Shown one piece after another: positions 23,720 to 33,441 of a stretch of 64,000 nt of DNA (position 1 is its first letter; the number at the start of each line of letters is the position of its first letter). The DNA lies in contig NZ_CP158299.1 of the NCBI RefSeq assembly GCF_040256395.1, positions 2,509,501 through 2,573,500 of the forward strand, read 5' to 3'. The stretch comes from Deinococcus sonorensis KR-87. Lineage in GTDB: Bacteria; Deinococcota; Deinococci; Deinococcales; Deinococcaceae. A model generated the notes under the pieces. That model did no database searches. It was not told the DNA's origin and saw nothing but the letters and a program-made list of their open reading frames with translations. The translations under genes were made by a program, and so were the position numbers.

Positions 23720-24808
23720 GTGTCCTCTCTGCGTGTCCGCCGCCTTGCCGCCCTGCTGCCCACCGTCCTGACCCTGGCGGGCCTGTCTGCCGCCATCCGG
23801 GTCACGGTTCTGCCCACCACACCGTCCGTTCCAGCCATGCAGCAGCCGACCGACCCGCTGTATCCGCAGCAGTGGAATCTGACCCAGATCGGGATGCCGG
23901 ACGCCTGGCGGGTGCGCTCCGGCGCGTCGGTCACGGTGGGCGTGCTGGATACCGGGTATGTGGCGAGCAGCGAACTGGGCAGCCGGGCGATCAACGGCTA
24001 CGATTTCGTGTCGGACCCGGCACGCAGCGGCGACGGCGACGGCCGCGACCGCAACGCCAGCGGGGTGGGTCCGCTCGCATATCACGCGGAGGTGGTCGCC
24101 AACCTGATCGGCGCATCTCACAACGGCCAGGGCATGGCCGGCATCAATCCGGCGGCCCGCATCGTGGAGGTGCGGGTGGCCGGCACCGACGGCATGATCG
24201 ACCCGCAGGACCTCGCCGACGCCATCCGCTGGACCGCCGGCCTGCGGGTGGACGGCGCGCCGGTCAACCCGAACCCCGCCCGACTGCTGAACCTGAGCCT
24301 CTATGCTGACTTCATTCCGCTGACCGGCTGCGACGCGCGTATTCAGAGAGCGATTCAGGACGTGACCGCCCGCGGCACGCTGGTGATCGCGGGGGCCGCC
24401 AACGATGGCCAGGACGCGGCCGGCTACACCCCTGCCGGCTGTCCGAACGTGCTGACGGTCACGGCGGTGGACCGCAGTGGGCACCGCCCGGCGTACGCCA
24501 ACTGGGGCCTGAGCGTGGGGCTGGCGGCCCCCGGTGGAGACGCGCAGGACGGCGTGCCGATGGTAAGTCAGGGACAGGTGACGCGCAAGAACGGCACGAG
24601 TTTCGCCGCGCCCCACGTGACCGGCGTGGCCAGCCTGATGCTGGGCCTGCGTCCCACGCTCACGCCGGCCCAGCTGCGGCAAGTGCTGGAGCAGACCGCT
24701 GCGGCGTTTCCGGGCGGCACCTGTGACCCGGCGAGCCCGGACCACCGATGCGGCACGGGAATCCTGAACGCGGGTGCGGCCCTGCGGGCGGCCGCGGCGC
24801 TTCGCTGA
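23720..24808 (+). CDS. Secreted subtilisin-like serine protease (S8)
   Basis: A 362-aa exported subtilase. The signal peptide [20 protein letters not shown] is followed by a short pro-region. The catalytic triad is visible: Asp77 in VGVLDTGY, His122 in [13 protein letters not shown] and Ser294 in [12 protein letters not shown]; the oxyanion Asn is in AGAANDG. The His environment is unusual: the canonical HGTHVAG is replaced by HAEVVAN, keeping the catalytic His. There is no C-terminal extension. It starts at GTG after CACAAT (23708-23713) with a 6-nt gap, so it is probably leaderless. Confidence 0.92.
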   Translation: MSSLRVRRLAALLPTVLTLAGLSAAIRVTVLPTTPSVPAMQQPTDPLYPQQWNLTQIGMPDAWRVRSGASVTVGVLDTGYVASSELGSRAINGYDFVSDPARSGDGDGRDRNASGVGPLAYHAEVVANLIGASHNGQGMAGINPAARIVEVRVAGTDGMIDPQDLADAIRWTAGLRVDGAPVNPNPARLLNLSLYADFIPLTGCDARIQRAIQDVTARGTLVIAGAANDGQDAAGYTPAGCPNVLTVTAVDRSGHRPAYANWGLSVGLAAPGGDAQDGVPMVSQGQVTRKNGTSFAAPHVTGVASLMLGLRPTLTPAQLRQVLEQTAAAFPGGTCDPASPDHRCGTGILNAGAALRAAAALR

Positions 24809-24817
24809 GCAGCAGTG

Positions 24818-24846
24818 TTGACAAGCTGGGGGGGCGCGGCTATCCT
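24818..24846 (+). promoter_or_regulatory. Sigma70 promoter of the tRNA-Asp/tRNA-Phe unit
   Basis: TTGACA (24818-24823), 17-nt spacer, TATCCT (24841-24846), 49 nt before tRNA-Asp. Confidence 0.88.
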
Positions 24847-24894
24847 TAGACCCGCTGCGAAAGCGGCGGGCACCACAAAGATGGCGCCAGGCCT

Positions 24895-24973
<79 letters not shown>

Positions 24974-24995
24974 CCTGAACCCTCGGGGCAAGCAC

Positions 24996-25071
<76 letters not shown>

Positions 25072-25081
25072 CACGAGTTCG

Positions 25082-25106
25082 GCCCCGTCACAGACGGGGC
25101 TTTTTT
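25082..25106 (+). terminator. Terminator of the tRNA-Asp/tRNA-Phe unit
   Basis: GCCCCGTC / GACGGGGC around ACA, followed by TTTTTT. A classic intrinsic terminator. Confidence 0.92.
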
Positions 25107-25220
25107 GTTGCCTGCTGGTTTGGGGCGCGCACACTGTCAAACGGCCTGCCGGTACGGTCAGAAGGCCCGTGTTCATGCCGTGTAGACGGGCCGTCGGGCA
25201 CGCCACGCTATGCTGGGCGC

Positions 25221-28004
25221 ATGTCGTCATCACCGGAGGCGCTCAGGGGCGCTTCAGCCGCCCTGACCGGGCACCTTCATCACGTGCTGGGTGACCTGGC
25301 CTCTGCCAGGACCCGAGGCGCCGTCCTGAAGGTCATGGTGGCCGGGTCCCTGGCGGCACTCGATGCTGCGGCGAGTGTGGTGCTGCTGCCGGACGAACAG
25401 ACAGGCGGCCTGGCGGTGGCGGCCAGCAGCGGTTCCCCGGACAACCTCCCGGGGGGTTCGGATGCTGACGGGCTGCTGGCGCACACGGCCTTCAGGTGCG
25501 GGCAGGCACAGTATGTCGAGGGTCCTGCTTCGCGCCCGGGCCGTTCAGCGGAGCAGGCGGCCGGACCTGGCGCTCAAGCGGCCGTTCCGATGCTGCTGGA
25601 CGGGCAAGCCCTGGGCGTGCTGGTGCTGGACTACCACGCGCCGCACACCTTCACAGAGCCAGAGCGACTATTTCTCGGGACCCTGGCGGGACAGGGGGCA
25701 GTGGCACTGGGGCGGGCCGTGGGCCTCGAACAGCTGGATCGGCTCCAGGGCCGGACCCGGCAGATCGAGATGGCGGCCCGCGCTCAGGACGCCTTCATGG
25801 CCTTCAGCGACGCCATTGGAACCGAGACCGACCTGCTGGCCCTGGCGCGTCAGGCCATCGAGGTGCTCAGAGCGCGGTTTCCGGATGCCAGCATCGGCTA
25901 TTACGAACCGGAGAACGGTCGGTGGAAGGCGCGGGTCTGGAGCCAGGACGTGACTCCACAGGTGGCCGCCCTGATCGCCAGCGGACTCACTCCAGAGACG
26001 CCGATGATCGCACGGGTGCTCCACACCCGGCAGCCGGAGTTTCGGGAGGGCTGGAACGCCGAACAGGAGCAGCTCGCCACCACCGGGGAGTACGGCGCGG
26101 TGGCCAATTATCCGGTGGTGGTTGAAGGCGTGGTGTGGTCGATGCTGTCCGTCGGCCTGCGCCACAGCCAGCGCTGGACTGGGGCGGACCGGGCGCTGGT
26201 GCGGGCGGTCGGCCGGGGCCTGAATCTGGCCATCGAACGCGCCGAAGCGGTGCAGCGGCTCTCGCAGCAGAACGCGGAACTTGCCGCGCAGACCCGCGCC
26301 CTGCAGGTGTTCGCGGACCTGACCCGTGACCTGGCGCTCTCCACCGAGCCGCTTCTGCTGGTCCGGCGCGCCCAGGAGGTGGCGATGTCGATGCTCCCGG
26401 ACGGGTTTGCCCTGTACTACGAACCGCAGGGCGACCTCTGGCGTTGCCGGATGCAGCTTGGTGATCTGCAGTCTCCGGAGCTGCAGGCGACCGTCGACGC
26501 TGGACTGCCCTATGCAGAGACGCAGAACCTGCTGACCCCCTGGACCACGGGTCAGCCGTACTTTCAGGACGTGTATCACCACGACACCGATCAGCTGTCC
26601 ATGGTGGTGGGCCATATCGGGGCGACGGCAACCCTGCCGGTGCGTGTGGGAGGTCGTCCGGCCGGCGTGCTCGCGCTCGGCCTGTTTCATCAGCGGGCCT
26701 GGTCGAAGGTGGACCGGGTGCTGCTGGAGACGGTGGTCCGGAGTCTGGAGCTGGCCCTGGACCGCTCTGCCCAGGCACGGGACCTGGAGGAGGAACGGGC
26801 CGCGCTGGAGGCCTTCACACGCTTCACCGAGGCTGTGGGCGGCGAAACGGACGTTCAGATGCTGGTGCGCCAGGCCATCACCCTGCTCGCGGATACCTGT
26901 GACGTGGACGCCGCCTATTTTGAGCGCGACGGAGACCTGTTCAAGGCGCGGGCGTGGAGTGAAGTTGATGACGAGACGCTCGTCTCCCTCCTGCAGGGCG
27001 GGTTTCCCCTGGTCAACTCCAGCATTGCTCTGCTGCTGAAGCAGAATACGGCCGCCTTCATTGATCACTGGAACGACACGGGGTTGCTGATCCGCGAGAC
27101 AGGCATCTATCTGGCCGTGGCGGGCTATCCCTATTTTGTGGAAGGTGAACTGCAGAGCGTCCTGATGGTCGGCTCGCGCACGTCGCTGAGCTGGGACGAA
27201 CGGGCACGGGGGATTTTCCGTGCGGTGGGCCGCAGCCTCGACCTGGCCCTGCTCCGTGCCCGGCAGACCCGGATGCTGCAGGAGCAGCGCGACACCCTGG
27301 ACATCCAGACACGCGAGCTATCAGCTGCGAACGAGGAACTGGAAGCGTTCACGTACTCCACCTCCCACGACCTCCGGACCCCGGTGCGCCACGTGATGAG
27401 CTTTGCCCGGCTGGCCCAGAAGGATCTGGCGACCCACCAGAACGACCGGGTCGGCCGTCACCTGACCATCATCGAACAGGCCGGCGAACGCATGACCAGC
27501 ATGATCGACGGCATGCTGGTGCTCTCACAGGCGGGCCGGGCCAACCTCAAGCCGCGCCGCGTGCCGCTGCAGAAGCTGGTCACGCAGGCCCAGAACGATG
27601 TGGGGCTCGAATACCCTGATCGCCCCATCCACTGGCAGATCAGCCGACTCCCCACCGTGTGGGGCGACGCGACGATGCTGCAACAGGTGATGACCAACCT
27701 GATCAGTAACGGGGTCAAGTACTCCAGCACGCGGGAGATCAGCCGGATCAGCGTCTGGGCCGATGAACAGCCTGGGGAATGGGTCATCCATGTGCAGGAC
27801 AACGGTGTGGGCTTCCAGCCCCAGTATGCACAGCGGCTGTTCGGGGTGTTCCAGCGGCTGCATCCGGAGCGTGACTTTCAGGGCGTGGGCGTCGGCCTGG
27901 CCATCGTGCGTCGCATCATCCTGAAGCATGGCGGCCGGGTCTTCGCCCAGGGAACGGTAGACGTCGGCGCCACCTTCAGCTTCTCCCTTCCCATGCCCAG
28001 CTGA
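25221..28004 (+). CDS. Cytosolic multi-GAF sensor histidine kinase
   Basis: A 927-aa protein with no membrane segment. Four GAF-like sensor regions occupy about residues 20-170, 180-350, 360-520 and 530-690, with recurrent endings such as VGRGLNLAIERA and VGRSLDLALLRA. The kinase core follows: HisKA with the phosphorylated His716 in YSTSHDLRTPVRHV, N-box NLISNGVKYSS, and ATP-binding DNGVGF and GVGVGLAIVRRI. No response regulator lies next to it, so it is an orphan kinase. GAF ligands cannot be predicted; no phytochrome Cys is evident. TATGCT (25209-25214) ends 6 nt before the ATG (leaderless). Confidence 0.93.
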   Translation: MSSSPEALRGASAALTGHLHHVLGDLASARTRGAVLKVMVAGSLAALDAAASVVLLPDEQTGGLAVAASSGSPDNLPGGSDADGLLAHTAFRCGQAQYVEGPASRPGRSAEQAAGPGAQAAVPMLLDGQALGVLVLDYHAPHTFTEPERLFLGTLAGQGAVALGRAVGLEQLDRLQGRTRQIEMAARAQDAFMAFSDAIGTETDLLALARQAIEVLRARFPDASIGYYEPENGRWKARVWSQDVTPQVAALIASGLTPETPMIARVLHTRQPEFREGWNAEQEQLATTGEYGAVANYPVVVEGVVWSMLSVGLRHSQRWTGADRALVRAVGRGLNLAIERAEAVQRLSQQNAELAAQTRALQVFADLTRDLALSTEPLLLVRRAQEVAMSMLPDGFALYYEPQGDLWRCRMQLGDLQSPELQATVDAGLPYAETQNLLTPWTTGQPYFQDVYHHDTDQLSMVVGHIGATATLPVRVGGRPAGVLALGLFHQRAWSKVDRVLLETVVRSLELALDRSAQARDLEEERAALEAFTRFTEAVGGETDVQMLVRQAITLLADTCDVDAAYFERDGDLFKARAWSEVDDETLVSLLQGGFPLVNSSIALLLKQNTAAFIDHWNDTGLLIRETGIYLAVAGYPYFVEGELQSVLMVGSRTSLSWDERARGIFRAVGRSLDLALLRARQTRMLQEQRDTLDIQTRELSAANEELEAFTYSTSHDLRTPVRHVMSFARLAQKDLATHQNDRVGRHLTIIEQAGERMTSMIDGMLVLSQAGRANLKPRRVPLQKLVTQAQNDVGLEYPDRPIHWQISRLPTVWGDATMLQQVMTNLISNGVKYSSTREISRISVWADEQPGEWVIHVQDNGVGFQPQYAQRLFGVFQRLHPERDFQGVGVGLAIVRRIILKHGGRVFAQGTVDVGATFSFSLPMPS

Positions 28005-28518
28005 ACGATGCGAGCAGGAGTCCACCTTGTCGCACGACATCGGACCGTGGGATTAAAAGAGCCCGTGTTCAGCCGGCAGCAGGGCAAGGCCGTTGTCCCA
28101 ATTCGTGGTCGGTTGTACAGCGGCAGTACAGTGCATTGACTTGACGGGATTTCGGTTCACTACTGTACTGGAGCAGTCACGGCGACCTTCGGGTTTTGGC
28201 AATGCATATCCAGCTCCATCAGGCAGAGTGACACCATGGCTCTGCAGACCGTATGGGAGTGGCTCAGGTTGCAAGGGCTGAAGCGTGGCCATGACTGCAG
28301 CAAATTGGCTTCGCGCTTTCATGATCGTGGGTGTCCTGGTCAGCTCTGAACAGCTGTTTCGTCGAATGCGTGCAAGTGTAACCTTAGTGGTCGACTGATC
28401 TGGTGGATGCTCTGCAACCCATCAGGAGTCCAATGGGGGGTTTCTTTTTCTCTCGGAAGCCGCTATCTTGTCGCAGCAACAAACGCGGCTGACCAGGTCT
28501 CACCTGGACAGACTGAAG
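28005..28518. other. About 500 bp without a convincing gene
   Basis: The stretch between the histidine kinase and the tRNA-Thr promoter has lower GC than its neighbours and only short, unconvincing frames on both strands. The one regular element is a pair of 9-nt inverted repeats, CAGTACAGT (28124-28132) and ACTGTACTG (28162-28170), flanking tandem TTGACTTGACGG. This could be an operator or hairpin; otherwise it looks like decayed sequence. Confidence 0.5.
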
Positions 28519-28547
28519 TTGCCACGACCTCTCCAGGCGCGTACACT
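28519..28547 (+). promoter_or_regulatory. Promoter of tRNA-Thr
   Basis: TTGCCA (28519-28524), 17-nt spacer, TACACT (28542-28547), 24 nt upstream of the tRNA. Confidence 0.75.
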
Positions 28548-28571
28548 CGCTCCAGCAGGGGGAAAATACCC

Positions 28572-28646
<75 letters not shown>

Positions 28647-28650
28647 AGAC

Positions 28651-28677
28651 AAAAGACCGCCCAGCGCGGTCTTTTCC
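28651..28677 (+). terminator. Terminator of tRNA-Thr
   Basis: A perfect 10-bp stem AAAAGACCGC / GCGGTCTTTT with loop CCAGC. Confidence 0.88.
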
Positions 28678-28878
28678 TGTTTGTGCCGGATAAAACTATC
28701 CTTCATTTTCAGCCGGTCAACCTCACCTCGTCAGTACTTCACTCTTCTCTCCAATCACAGGCAGGTGATGACCCACTCACATCAGCTGAATGTCTATTCT
28801 GGCGACCGGGTCAAGATGCTATTCGGTACACAGGTGCGCATTGCCACATCACTGTGGCCGATCCGCCAATTGCCTCTA

Positions 28879-30055
28879 GTGGATTGTCAATTTTGATTTG
28901 AGGGGTAGAGGTGGTCCAGTTTCGTACGGGCCACCTCCGCGGTAAACCGCCACTCCACCTTCACGCCCCGTGCGTTCCGACGCTCACACCACGCCTCTAC
29001 CTCCTCCCGCAACCGCTCGATCCTCCCAATGCGCCGATCCAGACACTGTTTCGAAAGTGCCGCAAACTCAATCTCCACGGCGTTCAGCCAACTGCCGCGC
29101 TTCGGTGTGAAGTGGAACTCCAGCTTCTTCGCCAGGCATCGGGCCTCCGCCGCCGGAAACGTCTCGTACAACGCCGCCAGCGAATGCGTGTTGAGGTTGT
29201 CCAGTACGACCCGAATCAGCACGGCCTCAGGGTAAAGCACGTTGACGACGTGCTTGATCGCGTGAGCGAAGTCACGCTTCGTGCGCTGCTCGGTCACCCT
29301 GAGCCAGCGTCTCCCGGTCAGGGGTTCAAGCATCCCGAACACGTTCGCAGTCCCGTTTCGGACGTACTCGTCGTCAAACCGTTCCGGTTGACCTGGCTTC
29401 AGGGGCAACGGCGTCATGACGTCGTCAATCAGCTGGCAGGGCCGTTCATCGAAGCACACCACCGGGAAGAACGCGTTGTAGGGTCTGGCGTACAGATCCA
29501 GCACATCCTCCATCGCGGCCACGAACGCAGCGTTCTGGAGGGGTGGGATGACCCACTGCTCCTTCAGATGCGGTTTGAGCGCGTTTTTTTCAGCGCTTTG
29601 CGCACGGTCTCGTGACTGACTGTCTCCACGTGCCCGAGCTCGACCATCTTGTCGGCAAGGAGACGCAGCGACATCCTGGACTGACCCTTCTCGGGCGTGC
29701 ACGCGAGCGCGATGAGGTGCGCTTCAGCTTCTGGTGACAGGGTGTGCGGCTTGAGGTGCTGAGGGTGCATGTGGTTGAGCGCGTGCTCCAGGCCGCCTTC
29801 GACGAAGCGCTTTCGAACACGGAACGCGGTGTTATCACTGACGTGCAGAACTCAACGATCTCCTGATCGGAATGAGCAGGGCCGTTCTTATCGGCCGCCA
29901 GGAGAATGCGAGCGTGGGTGAGGCGACGAGCATGGGTCTTGCCCGCGCTCAGCAGGCGCTTGAGGGCGTCGCGTTGCTCGTCATCCAGATACACCGCGTA
30001 TCTCAGCTTCATGGCCTAGCCTACCCGATGCCCCTGACCTTTGTTGACAATCCAC
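28879..30055 (-). mobile_element. IS630-family insertion sequence, complete ends
   Basis: An 1177-bp element bounded by perfect 12-bp inverted repeats GTGGATTGTCAA (28879-28890) and TTGACAATCCAC (30044-30055), with similarity continuing inwards. It is flanked by the TA dinucleotide on both sides (28877-28878 and 30056-30057), the target duplication expected of the IS630/Tc1-mariner group. It carries one transposase gene in three frames on the reverse strand. The ends look intact, so a transposase supplied in trans might still mobilise it. Confidence 0.9.
28887..30012 (-). pseudogene. IS630-type transposase, frameshifted
   Basis: The transposase starts at ATG 30010-30012 (MKLRYAVYLDDEQRDALKRL) with an HTH region. 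Near 29845-29855 the frame is lost by an apparent single-base deletion (VEF then frameshift, continuing as HVSDNTAFRVRKRFVEGGL). The second segment (HPQHLKPHTLSPEAEAHLIA) runs to a heptamer A7 (29584-29590), where a -1 shift joins it to the DDE domain: VVCFDERPCQLIDD, VLDNLNTHSLAALYE and GSWLNAVEIE. The A7 shift is the programmed type known in this family. The first break is probably a real mutation that kills the enzyme. The stop lies inside the left terminal repeat. Confidence 0.85.
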
Positions 30056-30057
30056 TA

Positions 30058-30509
30058 TTCAGTGTTTGCCGGCGGCAGATCGGAGATCATGAAAGAAAAC
30101 CATCGTTTCCCGGTCCGTTTGAGTAGCTGTTCGTGGGAATTGGCACGAACATTCAGCTGCTTACGATACTTCTTTGCCTATCGCTATATTGAAGGCAGAG
30201 CATTGCTCCGTTCACAATCAAGGGCATCCAGCCAAGTTGAATAAAAGGCATTGTGAGCCTCCAGTAAGCCAATTCCGACAACAGTTTTTCACTTATAAGC
30301 CGGGCCTTGTCGGTCATCAAAAGCTCTACTGCTCCTTCAACTTCGCTTTTACTCTGGTAGACCTGCGCTCCTCCGTTGGTGGGTTGACATGGAGCAAGTA
30401 GCTCATTACGCTGTGAACGATCACACCATAATGCGGTCCGGAAAAACGGGTTGCCCCGTTCTTTTGTCGCATCCTGACACCCTTACGCCACCCAATCTTG
30501 GAGGAGCTT
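30058..30509. other. About 450 bp of AT-richer non-coding sequence upstream of GH51
   Basis: No convincing gene is visible. The GC content is clearly below that of the flanking genes. The only element seen is a small hairpin at 30445-30464 (listed separately). It may contain the promoter of the arabinofuranosidase gene, but no clear -35/-10 pair stands out. Confidence 0.5.
30445..30464 (+). terminator. Terminator-like hairpin ahead of the GH51 gene
   Basis: AACGGG / CCCGTT with loop TTGC followed by CTTTT, 46 nt before the arabinofuranosidase start. It could end an upstream transcript or act as an attenuator. Confidence 0.4.
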
Positions 30510-32000
30510 ATGCACGCGAAGGTCGTCATTAACGCCGACATCACCAGGGGCACCATCAACCGCAACATTTACGGCCACTTCTCGGAGCATCTCGGCCGTG
30601 GGATCTACGAAGGCCTGTGGGTGGGCGAAGACTCCCCTATCCCCAACACCGAGGGTCTTCGAAACGACGTTCTGACCGCCCTGCGCGACCTGCAGATGCC
30701 CGTGTTGCGCTGGCCAGGCGGCTGCTTCGCTGACGAATACCACTGGAAAGACGGTATCGGCCCGCGAGAAGCGCGCAAGCGGATGGTGAATACCCACTGG
30801 GGCGGGGTGGTGGAGAACAATCACTTTGGCACGCACGAGTTTCTGCGGCTATGCGAGCTGCTGAATTGCGAGCCTTACATCTGTGGCAACGTCGGCAGCG
30901 GCACGGTTCAGGAAATGTCCGAGTGGATGGAGTACATGACCTTTGACGGCGAATCCCCGATGGCCGACCTCCGCCGTCGCCATGGGCGCACTGACCCGTG
31001 GAAGGTCCGGTATTTCGGGGTGGGCAACGAGAACTGGGGCTGCGGCGGCAACATGCGCCCGGAGTATTACGCTGATGAATACCGGCGCTACCAGACCTAT
31101 GTGCGGAGCTTCGGCGACAACCGGGTCTACAAGGTGGCTTGCGGCCCGAATGTCGATGACTACCGGTGGATGGAAACCGTGATGCACAACGCGCACCCAT
31201 ACATGGATGCGATCAGCCTGCATTACTACACTGTGCCCGGCGACACCTGGCAACACAAAGGACCAGCCACTGGCTTTGCCGACGACGAGTGGCACGCCAC
31301 GATCCGCAAGGCCTGGTTCATGGACGAGCTGATCACCAACCATTCAGCCATCATGGACCGGTACGACCCGCAGCGCCGCATCGGCATGATCGTGGACGAG
31401 TGGGGCACCTGGTTTGATGTGGAGCCCGGCACCAATCCCGGCTTCCTGTATCAGCAGAACAGCATCCGCGACGCCCTGGTGGCCGGCATCTCACTGAACA
31501 TCTTCAACCACCACTGCGAGCGGGTGGTGATGGCCAACCTCGCCCAGCTGGTGAACGTCTTGCAGTCCGTGATCCTGACCGAGGGCGCCCGCATGGTGTT
31601 GACGCCGACGTACCACGTGTTTCGGATGTATCGGGTCCATCAGGATGCCCAACTGATCGACACGCATACGGTGCCAGAGCCGGGCAACAACGTGTCCCCC
31701 TACCCTCCACTCTCTGTCTCAGGGAGCCGCGACGACGCCGGACGGATTCATATCAGCGTGTGCAACGCAACGCTTGATGAATCGGCCGACCTGATTCTCG
31801 ATGTGCGCGGGCTGGGTGCTGGAGAGCTGCAGGTCAGCGGCGAATGCCTGGAGGGGCGCATGAAGGACGCGCACAACAGCTTCGACCATCCGGAAACCGT
31901 GGTTCCACGGCCTCTGGAGCGCATCACCGTGGACGGAACCACAGTCCGGTTGACGCTGCCCGCCATGTCGGTGTCGGTTCTGGAAGTTGTAGTGGCCTGA
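30510..32000 (+). CDS. Alpha-N-arabinofuranosidase, GH51
   Basis: A 496-aa glycoside hydrolase that removes terminal alpha-L-arabinofuranosyl residues from arabinoxylan or arabinan oligomers. The TIM barrel opens with [20 protein letters not shown] and [14 protein letters not shown]. The acid/base Glu174 is in [11 protein letters not shown] and the nucleophile Glu297 in IVDEWGTWF. The C-terminal beta-sandwich runs from about 400 to the end. There is no signal peptide, so it acts in the cytosol on imported oligomers. GGAGGAG before ATG 30510 fixes the start. No transporter for the sugar is adjacent. Confidence 0.95.
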   Translation: MHAKVVINADITRGTINRNIYGHFSEHLGRGIYEGLWVGEDSPIPNTEGLRNDVLTALRDLQMPVLRWPGGCFADEYHWKDGIGPREARKRMVNTHWGGVVENNHFGTHEFLRLCELLNCEPYICGNVGSGTVQEMSEWMEYMTFDGESPMADLRRRHGRTDPWKVRYFGVGNENWGCGGNMRPEYYADEYRRYQTYVRSFGDNRVYKVACGPNVDDYRWMETVMHNAHPYMDAISLHYYTVPGDTWQHKGPATGFADDEWHATIRKAWFMDELITNHSAIMDRYDPQRRIGMIVDEWGTWFDVEPGTNPGFLYQQNSIRDALVAGISLNIFNHHCERVVMANLAQLVNVLQSVILTEGARMVLTPTYHVFRMYRVHQDAQLIDTHTVPEPGNNVSPYPPLSVSGSRDDAGRIHISVCNATLDESADLILDVRGLGAGELQVSGECLEGRMKDAHNSFDHPETVVPRPLERITVDGTTVRLTLPAMSVSVLEVVVA

Positions 32001-32202
32001 GCTGAGACTGCCACTGTACCGGCCGCCTTTTAGAAGGGCCGGCCGCGCCAAGACCTGTAGTGAACGCCTTCAACTCAATTTTCCGCGCACGAAATACCAA
32101 ACATCGATCCAATGATTCGACAGATGGACCATGGCATTCATGTTCACAGCAAGCCTTCCGCTCAAACGCCTGCCTGACGGATTGACATCTCCATGAAATC
32201 CT

Positions 32203-32601
32203 CTAGTTCAAGCGCCGGCAGATCATGGCAAAATCGGATTGCCATGACACGCCGCCGTCCTGCGACTGTTCACCCGTTGTTTCCAAAATGTCTCGCTCCT
32301 GGAAGCGTGACGTGGAGCGCTGTGCGAAATCTGGGTCCAGGTGGATCATGGACCACCCCTCGACGTTGATCTGCAGTTCAAAGATGCGGACAATTCCCCG
32401 AACATCAAAGTAGTGGTACTGGTCATGTGAAAGCAGCGCCATGGCGTCAGGGAAGTCGGGGTGCGCGTACGTCCAGTACTGCAGGATGAATGCCCCATCC
32501 AGCACCCATTCATACCGCTGCCGGCCTGACACTGGCCCGGCTACGGCCGGATGCTGCATCGTGAATTCCCAGTCTCCGAGCAGTCGGTCGAGCACACGCA
32601 T
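32203..32601 (-). CDS. DUF1579-like protein, 132 aa
   Basis: A small cytosolic protein, MRVLDRLLGDWEFTMQHPAV, with GDWEF at the first strand and RQRYEWVLDGAFILQYWTY, then YHYFDVRGIVRIFELQI. This layout matches DUF1579/lipocalin-like beta-barrel proteins that may bind a small hydrophobic ligand or haem; no catalytic motif is visible. The ATG is supported by AAGGAG. It lies 101 nt downstream of the AraC-type regulator on the same strand, so the regulator may control it. Base composition is lower in GC than the housekeeping genes. Confidence 0.75.
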   Translation of the reverse strand: MRVLDRLLGDWEFTMQHPAVAGPVSGRQRYEWVLDGAFILQYWTYAHPDFPDAMALLSHDQYHYFDVRGIVRIFELQINVEGWSMIHLDPDFAQRSTSRFQERDILETTGEQSQDGGVSWQSDFAMICRRLN

Positions 32602-32702
32602 GATGGCTCCTTGTCATTATCGGTAGATTTCAAGTTGCACGTTGGTTAGTTTCGGTGCGGCACACACGCATCCAGGCAGAACACCTGCTCAGAACATCTT
32701 CG

Positions 32703-33173
<471 letters not shown>

Positions 33174-33441
33174 GACGCGCTGCTCAAGTCAGCAGGACGG
33201 CCGGGACCTGAGACGCCTGAGGAGCCGAAGCCGTGAGTCGTCGGCACCTCGCGCGCAGGGCCACGATCCCTGGATCTGGACAATCGCCGCAGCACCACAA
33301 TACGGGCCGAACGCGCGGTGAGCTTTCGCGGAACCCTTTTGATTCCTCGTTGTACCGGGGCCGGTTCCGCCCAGGAAGCTTCCACCCTGCTGCACCCGTC
33401 ACGGGTACCGGCAGGGTTCCCTTAAAAGCTTCCATACAGCT

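Noticed and set aside
28053..28322. Reverse-strand open frame in the gap before tRNA-Thr
   Set aside because: No ribosome site, no domain and composition unlike the real genes.
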